A DNA stretch of 10,331 bases from Hyphomicrobiaceae bacterium (GTDB taxonomy: Bacteria > Pseudomonadota > Alphaproteobacteria > Rhizobiales > MH13). Below, one piece after another: positions 5,224-10,331 of this stretch; the first letter of the stretch is position 1; every line of letters starts with the position of its first letter. The stretch covers positions 1 to 10,331 of the forward strand of contig JAGRKQ010000230.1 in the NCBI GenBank assembly GCA_020442235.1. Direction: 5' to 3'. A model generated the notes under the pieces. It ran no database searches and was not told where the DNA came from. It was given only the letters and a program-made list of their open reading frames with translations. Both the position numbers and the translations under genes were made by a program.

Positions 5224-7080
5224 ATGACGCGCAATTGCTTTGTTTCCCTCGCCGGGCTCATCGCCGGCTCCCTCATCCTTTCCGCTGCGCCGGTCCGCGC
5301 TCAGGACATCGATCTGGGCGATCTTCTGATCCTGCCCAACCGCGTGGCGACGCCCGCGGGCGAGGTCGGGGCTTCCATTGATGTCGTCGGCCGTGACGAG
5401 ATCGAGCGCTCCGGCGTGACGACGCTCTCCGAGGCGCTTGAGCTCCTGCCGGGCGTGACGATCGCCGCCAATGGCCCGCGCGGATCGCAGGCCTCCGTCT
5501 TCGTGCGCGGCGCCGCCTCGCGCTATGTCGTGGTGCTGGTCGACGGCATCGAGATCAACGACCCGACCGGGCCGCAGGTGCAGCTCGATTTCGGCCGCTT
5601 CGGCCTTGGCGATGTGGAGCGCATCGAGCTTTTGAAGGGCTCGCAGTCGGTGCTCTATGGCGGCGATGCCGTTGCCGGCGTCATCAACATCGTCACGCGC
5701 CGGGCCGGCGGCGAGGGGGTTTCCTTTGCCATCAATGGCGAAGCCGGTGCCTTCGGCACCGTGGCCGGGGCGGCAACGCTCGGCTACCGCACCGAGCGCG
5801 GCGACATCGCGCTCACCGTGCAGGGCGAACGCGCGGACGGCTTTTCCGCCGCCGAGGAAGAGGCCGGCAACACCGAGGCCGACGGCTTTCGCAACGTGAC
5901 CGTCACCGCCAACGGCTCCTATCAGGTGAACGATTTCATCGAGGTCTTTGCTTCGCTGCGCCGCGGCCATGCGGTGAGCGATTTCGACGAGAGCTTCCCG
6001 GCAATCGCCGACGATCCCGGCGGGCAGTATCACGGCACCACCTCGGATCTTGCCGCGCGCATCGGCACCACCTTCCGTCTCTTCGACGGCATGCTGGAAA
6101 ACACCGTCACCGTCTCGCATTACGACGTTCACCGCGACATCGTCGACGGGTTCCCGCGCTGGTTCGAGGGCACGCGCGACCGGCTGGAATATCAGGGCAC
6201 GCTGAGCCTGAGCGAACGTTTCCGCGTCGTCTTCGGTGGCGACGTCCAGCGCGAGACCGCCGAAGGCGGCAGCGCCTTCGGCGTGACGCCGCAAACCTCC
6301 GCCGACATTCGCGGCCTTTACATCATGGGCCTGTTCGAGCCGTTCGACGGGCTCAATCTGACGCTCGGCGGGCGCATTGACGATCACTCCACCTTCGGAA
6401 CCTTCGAGACGGTGCGCGGCACGGCGAGCTATCAGATCGCGGCCACCGGAACGACGCTGCGCGCGTCCGCCGGCACCGGATTCCGCGCGCCCAGCCTTTA
6501 TGAACTCTTCGACAGCTTCGCCGGCAATCCCGCGCTGCAGCCGGAGGAAAGCCTCTCCCTCGATGCCGGCATCGAGCAGAGTTTCTGGGGCGGCAGGGCC
6601 CGGCTCGGCGTCACCTGGTTCCTCGTCGATGTCACCAACGCCATCGACTATTCCTTCGCCACCTTCGCCTATGTGCAGACGAGCGGCGAAAGCCGCCGCC
6701 AGGGTGTCGAGGTGACGGGCGCGGTCGACCTCACCGACTGGATGGCGCTGTCGGGAGCCTACACCTACACCGAGACCGAGGATCCCAACGGGGCGCGGTT
6801 GCTGCGCGTTCCCCGGCACGATGCGACGCTTCAGCTGCGCCTGATGCCGATGGACAATCTGACGCTGGCCGTCACCGCCCGCGGCGTGGTCGATACGCTC
6901 GATCTTGCCGGGCCGCTGGACGACTATCTTCTCGTCAACGCGCTGGCGACCTACCGGATCTCGGACAATGCCGAGGTCTATGTCCGGGGCGTCAATCTCC
7001 TCGACGACAGCTATCAGACGCTGGACGGCTACGGCACCTCCGACCGGGCCTTCTACGCCGGCTTCCGGGTGCGCGGCTGA
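5224..7080 (+). CDS. btuB: TonB-dependent vitamin B12 outer-membrane receptor
   Basis: This 618-residue TonB-dependent receptor, close to the 614 of E. coli BtuB, imports cobalamin across the outer membrane using energy from TonB-ExbB-ExbD. A signal peptide covers residues 1-26, with cleavage expected at VRA|Q. A short segment holding the probable TonB box (near DIDLGDLLI, 28-36) follows. The plug domain spans about 48-160, with SGVTTLSEALELLPGVT, VFVRGAASRYVVVLVDGIEIND and LYGGDAVAGVINIVTR. The rest is a beta-barrel with alternating residue patterns, including the family block GTGFRAPSLYELF. The last residue is Gly (AFYAGFRVRG) rather than the aromatic residue usual at the end of barrel proteins. 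The riboswitch directly upstream and the btuFCD genes downstream make cobalamin the likely cargo. Without that context a siderophore receptor would be the main alternative. The start has GGGGG five bases before the ATG, and the signal peptide begins there. The stop overlaps the next start (TGATG). Confidence 0.92.
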   Translation: MTRNCFVSLAGLIAGSLILSAAPVRAQDIDLGDLLILPNRVATPAGEVGASIDVVGRDEIERSGVTTLSEALELLPGVTIAANGPRGSQASVFVRGAASRYVVVLVDGIEINDPTGPQVQLDFGRFGLGDVERIELLKGSQSVLYGGDAVAGVINIVTRRAGGEGVSFAINGEAGAFGTVAGAATLGYRTERGDIALTVQGERADGFSAAEEEAGNTEADGFRNVTVTANGSYQVNDFIEVFASLRRGHAVSDFDESFPAIADDPGGQYHGTTSDLAARIGTTFRLFDGMLENTVTVSHYDVHRDIVDGFPRWFEGTRDRLEYQGTLSLSERFRVVFGGDVQRETAEGGSAFGVTPQTSADIRGLYIMGLFEPFDGLNLTLGGRIDDHSTFGTFETVRGTASYQIAATGTTLRASAGTGFRAPSLYELFDSFAGNPALQPEESLSLDAGIEQSFWGGRARLGVTWFLVDVTNAIDYSFATFAYVQTSGESRRQGVEVTGAVDLTDWMALSGAYTYTETEDPNGARLLRVPRHDATLQLRLMPMDNLTLAVTARGVVDTLDLAGPLDDYLLVNALATYRISDNAEVYVRGVNLLDDSYQTLDGYGTSDRAFYAGFRVRG

Positions 7081-7913
7081 TGGGCCGGGCGCGCGCCATA
7101 AGGTTTGCGCGCCTTGCCGCCATTCTTGGCGGGTTTTTCATCCTCGTTGCCGCGCCGGAGGCATCCCGCGCGGCAACGCTTCAGGCCGCCGATGTCTGCG
7201 CGGCGGATTATCTCGTTGCCCTTGCCCGTCCCGGCGACCGGCTGCTCGCCCCGCCCGAAGCGCTCGATCCCTGGGCGCCGACGGCGGGCGCAGCGCTTGA
7301 GCCGCGCGGCGTCGATGCCGAACGGCTTCTGACCCACCCGCCCTCGCTTCTGGTCGCGACCTACGGGCCGGGCCGGCGGGTCACGGAAATGGCCCGTCGT
7401 CTCGGCGTCCCGGTCCTGATCCTCAGCGGTCACGGGGTTGTGGGGATTGCCGACAATCTCATGCGCCTTGCCGGAAGGCTTGGCCGCAGCCGTGAGGCCG
7501 AAGCGCTTCTCGATGCCATCCCCGAAGTGGTCCCCGAAGGATTGCGCCCACGCGCCCTCTATGTGACCGCCGGCGGTGCCACCGCCGGTCCCGGCACGTC
7601 CATGGACGAGGTCATGCGGCTCGCCGGTTTCATCAACGCCGCGCCGGGCCCGGGCTATCCCTTCATCGACCCGGAATGGCTTCTGCGCGCGACCCCCGAT
7701 CTGCTCGTCACCGCCTTCTATGATGGAACGGCCGATCGCAGCGCCTGGGATCTCGGCCGTTCCGGCCCGTTCCAGCGCGTGCTCGCGCGGCTGCCGCGCA
7801 TCGACCTTCCCGCCAGCGCTGTGGCCTGCGAGGGCCCGACGCTTTTGTCGCTGGCCGCACGGCTTGCCGCTGAATGGCAGGCACTGCGCCAGGAAGGGGA
7901 GGGCGGACGATGA
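7080..7913 (+). CDS. btuF: Periplasmic cobalamin-binding protein of ABC importer
   Basis: This 277-residue protein is the substrate-binding part of a BtuCDF-type importer: it catches cobalamin in the periplasm and delivers it to the permease. An N-terminal signal peptide is clear, with basic residues MGRARAIRFAR, a hydrophobic stretch, and cleavage expected at SRA|A around residue 31. The mature part follows the two-lobed helical-backbone pattern. An early ADVCAADYLVALARPGDRLLA corresponds to the NLCADEL-type start of BtuF proteins. HPPSLLVATYGPGRR comes near the end of lobe one. The second lobe has GGATAGPGTSMDEVMRLAGFIN and PEWLLRATPDLLVTAFYDG. Sequence similarity alone would place it in the wider siderophore/haem/B12 binding class, so the B12 assignment rests on the riboswitch and neighbours. 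Its ATG overlaps the btuB stop by one base and its own stop overlaps btuC as ATGA. Confidence 0.85.
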   Translation: MGRARAIRFARLAAILGGFFILVAAPEASRAATLQAADVCAADYLVALARPGDRLLAPPEALDPWAPTAGAALEPRGVDAERLLTHPPSLLVATYGPGRRVTEMARRLGVPVLILSGHGVVGIADNLMRLAGRLGRSREAEALLDAIPEVVPEGLRPRALYVTAGGATAGPGTSMDEVMRLAGFINAAPGPGYPFIDPEWLLRATPDLLVTAFYDGTADRSAWDLGRSGPFQRVLARLPRIDLPASAVACEGPTLLSLAARLAAEWQALRQEGEGGR

Positions 7914-8896
7914 GGCTCTCCTTTCGCCGCGATCCCCTGCTTTACGGCCTGTCGCAGATCCTGGGCCTGTGCACCATCGGGGCCCTTTGCCTCGGGCCGG
8001 AAGGCTTCGATCCGATCCTCTTCACCGCCGCCGGTGAGGGAACCGGCGGGGCGGCCCATCTGATCCTGACCGAAGTGCGCTTCCCCCGGGTGTTTCTGGC
8101 GATCCTTCTCGGCAGCGCGCTCGGCGCGTCCGGGGCGGTGCTGCAAGGGCTGCTGCGCAACCCGCTCGCCGACCCCGGCGTTGTCGGCGTCACCGCCTCG
8201 GCGGGGCTTGGCGCGGTGATCGCCATCGGCTTCGGCGCGGGCGCCGGCCTTGCCGTCCCGCTCGCCTCGATGCTCGGGGCCGGGCTCGGCCTCCTGCTCG
8301 TCTTCCTGATCGCGCGCGGCGGGCTCAACGGGGCGACGCTGATTCTTGCCGGCATTGCTGTCAATGCGCTGGCCGCAGCCGCAACCAGTCTCGTCGTCAA
8401 CGTTGCCCCGACACCGATGATGCTCTCCGACATGGTGCTCTGGTTGTTGGGATCGCTCGCCGGCACCGATACGCAGGACCTGAAGATGGTCGTCGCGCCC
8501 GCCGTCATCGGCATCGTGCTCCTGTCTTTCACCCTGAAGGGCCTGCGCGCGCTTGCGCTCGGGCGGGAGGCGGCCACCTCGCTCGGCCTGTCCGAAACCC
8601 GCCTGACCGTGATGGCGCTTCTCGGCACGGCGCTGTCGGTCGGAGCGCTGGTTTCGGTGACCGGCGCGGTCGGCTTCGTCGGTCTCGTCGTGCCGCATCT
8701 GATGCGCCCGCTGGTGCGCCACGATCCGGGGCGGCTGGTGCAGGTGTCAGCGGTTGCGGGGTCGATTCTCGTGCTGGCCGCCGACACGATGCTGCGGGTC
8801 TTCATTGAGGGCCCGGCCTTGCAACTCGGCGTCGTCACCGCCTTTTTCGGCGCGCCGATCTTCCTCATCGTTGCCCTGCGCGGGGGGCGGTCATGA
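7910..8896 (+). CDS. btuC: Cobalamin ABC importer permease, FecCD family
   Basis: This 328-residue inner-membrane permease (E. coli BtuC has 326) forms the B12 channel as a dimer with BtuD. Its 10 or so membrane helices fill the chain. Family motifs are RFPRVFLAILLGSALGASGAVLQ followed by NPLADPGVVGVTASAGLGAV, the loop ALGREAATSLGLSE that contacts the ATPase, and GAVGFVGLVVPHLMRPLVRHD. The C-terminal LQLGVVTAFFGAPIFLIVAL ends the chain as usual. The ATG at 7910 is chosen because it follows an excellent ribosome-binding region (AGGAAGGGGAGGG, 7891-7903) and overlaps the btuF stop as ATGA. An in-frame start at 7874 would add 12 residues inside btuF and give a less natural N-terminus. The stop overlaps btuD, again as ATGA. 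Confidence 0.92.
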   Translation: MRLSFRRDPLLYGLSQILGLCTIGALCLGPEGFDPILFTAAGEGTGGAAHLILTEVRFPRVFLAILLGSALGASGAVLQGLLRNPLADPGVVGVTASAGLGAVIAIGFGAGAGLAVPLASMLGAGLGLLLVFLIARGGLNGATLILAGIAVNALAAAATSLVVNVAPTPMMLSDMVLWLLGSLAGTDTQDLKMVVAPAVIGIVLLSFTLKGLRALALGREAATSLGLSETRLTVMALLGTALSVGALVSVTGAVGFVGLVVPHLMRPLVRHDPGRLVQVSAVAGSILVLAADTMLRVFIEGPALQLGVVTAFFGAPIFLIVALRGGRS

Positions 8897-9687
8897 CAGC
8901 GCGCCTTGCCGTTGAGACGCTGGGTCTATCCCGTGCCGGCAGGACGGTGCTGTCCGGCATCACCCTTGCCGTCGATCCGGGCGAGATCGTCTGCCTCGTC
9001 GGCCCGAACGGGGCGGGGAAATCGACGCTTCTGGCCGCGATCCGCGGCGCGCTCCCGGCCAGCGGGACGGTGCGGATGGATGGTGAGGCGGTGAACGGCA
9101 AGCGCCTGCGCCGGCACCCGGAACGTCTGGCCTTCCTGCCGCAGGAGCGCATCATCGCCTGGCCCATCACCGTCGAGGCGCTTGTCGCGCTCGGCCGCAT
9201 CGCCAACGGCGCCGACGGCACGCTCGCCGGCCTCGACGATGAAGGCCGTGGCGCCGTCGAGCGGGCGCTGGCCGATTGCGCGCTGACGGATTTCAGGCAC
9301 CGGCTCGTCGGCACCCTCTCCGGCGGGGAAAAGGCGCGCGCGCTTCTGGCACGGGCGCTTTGCATCGAGGCGCCGCTGCTTCTGGCCGACGAGCCGGCGG
9401 CCGGGCTCGATCCGGCGCAGGCGGCCCGCGTCTTCGAGGCCCTGCGCCGCCGCGCCCGCGCCACCGCCGCCGCCGCATTGGTCGTCGTGCACGACCTTGC
9501 GCTCGCCGCCGCCTTTGCCGACCGCATCGCGGTTCTGGCCGAGGGACAGCTTCTGGCTTTCGGCCGGCCGGAGACGGCGCTGGACGCGCGCATTCTCGCC
9601 AAAGCCTATGGTATCGGGTTCCGTCAGGACGGGCAGGGCGGCATATCGCCGGATTTTGCCGCAATCGGAGGGGGATTGCCGCGATGA
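8893..9687 (+). CDS. btuD: Cobalamin ABC importer ATP-binding protein
   Basis: This 264-residue cytoplasmic ATPase drives the BtuC channel. All nucleotide-binding motifs are intact: Walker A GPNGAGKST (37-45), Q-loop Q84 in FLPQER, signature LSGGE (142-146), Walker B LLLADEP with D166 and catalytic E167, D-loop AGLD, and switch histidine H200 in VVVHDL. The layout matches the FecE/BtuD/HmuV importer group. The segment after the H-loop (IAVLAEGQLLAFGRPETAL, then DARILAKAYGIGF) is typical of that group. A haem-importer ATPase (HmuV) would look similar; the riboswitch and BtuB-like receptor favour B12. The gene overlaps btuC at its start and exbB at its end, both as ATGA, pointing to coupled translation. 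Confidence 0.92.
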   Translation: MTARLAVETLGLSRAGRTVLSGITLAVDPGEIVCLVGPNGAGKSTLLAAIRGALPASGTVRMDGEAVNGKRLRRHPERLAFLPQERIIAWPITVEALVALGRIANGADGTLAGLDDEGRGAVERALADCALTDFRHRLVGTLSGGEKARALLARALCIEAPLLLADEPAAGLDPAQAARVFEALRRRARATAAAALVVVHDLALAAAFADRIAVLAEGQLLAFGRPETALDARILAKAYGIGFRQDGQGGISPDFAAIGGGLPR

Positions 9688-10271
9688 ACGAGACCGTCAC
9701 GCCGACGCTGGCCGGGCTGCGCGCAGCCTATCAGGAGCTTTATGCCCTAGGCGGTCCTGTCGTCACCGTGCTGCTCCTCCTCTCGGTCGTGGCGCTGGCG
9801 GCGAGCCTCATCGCAGGCGCGCGTCTGGTGCCGCTCTGGCTCACCGGCGAGGCGCGCGAAGCCCGGCCCGAAACCCGCTTCGGCCCGCTGAAGCGCCTGT
9901 GGCAGGCAAGGGCGCAGGCCGCCGGCGCGATCGAGGCCTTGGCCATCACCGAGGCGCGCCGGCTGACTTCGGGTCTGAGGCTTCTGGAAATCGTGGCGCA
10001 GGCCGCCCCGCTGCTCGGTCTCTTCGGCACGGTGATCGGCATGATCGATGCGTTCCGCGCGCTGGAAGCGGCCGGCGGCGACGCCGATCCTTCCGCGCTG
10101 GCCGGCGGCATCTGGGTGGCGCTGCTGACGACCGCCGTCGGCCTTGCCGTCGCCATACCCGTGCAGGCGCTGGCGCAGGGCTTTTCCGCCATCGCCGAGG
10201 CCGAAACGGCGCGGATCGAGGCGCTTGCCTCACGGCTCATCGGGCAGGGGGAGGCGGGCGATGCGGATTGA
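9684..10271 (+). CDS. exbB: ExbB-type proton channel subunit (MotA/TolQ/ExbB family)
   Basis: This 195-residue inner-membrane protein is the channel-forming partner of ExbD. The ExbB-ExbD complex uses the proton gradient to energise TonB, which in turn opens outer-membrane receptors. Three membrane segments are visible at about 24-46, 100-122 and 143-167, the normal ExbB/TolQ topology. The conserved core is present as LLEIVAQAAPLLGLFGTVIGMIDAF (split over 100-124) and LLTTAVGLAVAIPVQ (147-161). The usual YN after the IP motif in many ExbB/TolQ proteins is replaced by AQ here. It is somewhat shorter than E. coli ExbB (244). TolQ or MotA-like alternatives are less likely because the gene is translationally linked to a TonB-dependent transport operon. 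It starts inside the last codons of btuD and ends 11 bases inside exbD, so it is almost certainly co-expressed with the B12 transporter. Confidence 0.9.
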   Translation: MNETVTPTLAGLRAAYQELYALGGPVVTVLLLLSVVALAASLIAGARLVPLWLTGEAREARPETRFGPLKRLWQARAQAAGAIEALAITEARRLTSGLRLLEIVAQAAPLLGLFGTVIGMIDAFRALEAAGGDADPSALAGGIWVALLTTAVGLAVAIPVQALAQGFSAIAEAETARIEALASRLIGQGEAGDAD

Positions 10272-10331
10272 ACGCCGCAGCGCACCCGCCGCCATCGGCC
10301 TGACGGCGCTGATCGACGTCGTCTTCATCCT
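10261..10331 (+). CDS. exbD: ExbD/TolR-type protein, N-terminus only, cut by window end
   Basis: Only 23 codons are inside the window. The peptide MRIERRSAPAAIGLTALIDV continues into VFI. It shows the short basic cytoplasmic tail and the start of the single membrane helix of ExbD/TolR proteins. D19 in the LIDVVFIL-type motif is the proton-carrying aspartate of this family (D25 in E. coli ExbD). The ATG overlaps the last 11 bases of exbB in another frame. ExbD anchors in the inner membrane, reaches into the periplasm and works with ExbB to power TonB. With so few residues TolR cannot be excluded by sequence, but the context favours ExbD. Confidence 0.82.
   Translation, partial: MRIERRSAPAAIGLTALIDVVFI

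Noticed and set aside
4843..6819. A 658-codon open frame on the minus strand opposite the riboswitch and btuB
   Set aside because: It has no recognisable domain, is rich in Gly, Ala, Arg and Asp as expected from GC-rich antisense, and crosses the highly conserved riboswitch and a clear btuB reading frame.
7874..7909. An upstream in-frame start for btuC
   Set aside because: It would add 12 residues inside btuF. The ATG at 7910 has a strong ribosome-binding site and the ATGA overlap seen at the other junctions.
5224..9687. Reading the receptor and ABC genes as a siderophore or haem importer
   Set aside because: Similar families exist, but a complete cobalamin riboswitch directly controls the operon and the receptor has the size and plug pattern of BtuB.

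Overview
The window is about 10.3 kb of dense, GC-rich DNA with strong third-position G/C bias, short intergenic gaps and start/stop-overlapping genes. It looks chromosomal and most like an alphaproteobacterium of the Rhizobiales/Hyphomicrobiales type. That assignment rests on composition, on the histone-deacetylase-like, DinF-type MATE and LldD proteins, and on the form of the cobalamin riboswitch; no rRNA or marker gene is present to confirm it. I see no insertion sequence, phage gene, tRNA, rRNA or CRISPR array.

Layout. (1) 1-629, minus strand: the N-terminal 209 residues of a zinc-dependent histone deacetylase superfamily enzyme, cut by the window edge. (2) 630-874: a divergent intergenic region. 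(3) 875-3486, plus strand: a DinF-type MATE efflux pump, which probably starts at TTG, followed after 89 bp by a class III (CaiB/BaiF) CoA-transferase. (4) 3487-3641: a regulatory gap with an ATTGGT-N11-ACCAAT operator-like palindrome. (5) 3642-4787: an FMN-dependent L-lactate (2-hydroxyacid) dehydrogenase with all catalytic residues of the family. (6) 4829-5223: a candidate promoter, a complete adenosylcobalamin riboswitch and a structured leader. (7) 5224-10331: a tightly packed vitamin B12 uptake operon of btuB (TonB-dependent outer-membrane receptor), btuF (periplasmic binding protein), btuC (permease), btuD (ATPase), exbB and the start of exbD, which runs off the end.

How it works together. 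The last block is a nearly self-contained B12 importer under feedback control. When intracellular cobalamin is high, the riboswitch is expected to shut down the operon, probably by hiding the btuB ribosome-binding site. When B12 is scarce, the operon makes the receptor, the ABC importer for the inner membrane, and dedicated proton-channel subunits that energise TonB for the receptor. The genes overlap at TGATG, ATGA, ATGA, ATGA and then an 11-nt overlap, so translation of all of them is probably coupled to btuB and therefore to the riboswitch. A tonB gene would be expected just downstream, outside the window.

The left half is ordinary metabolism and efflux. I found no clearly new biological system. 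The most interesting points are the riboswitch-controlled inclusion of exbB/exbD in the B12 operon, the candidate SD-sequestering expression platform, and the palindromic operator upstream of lldD.
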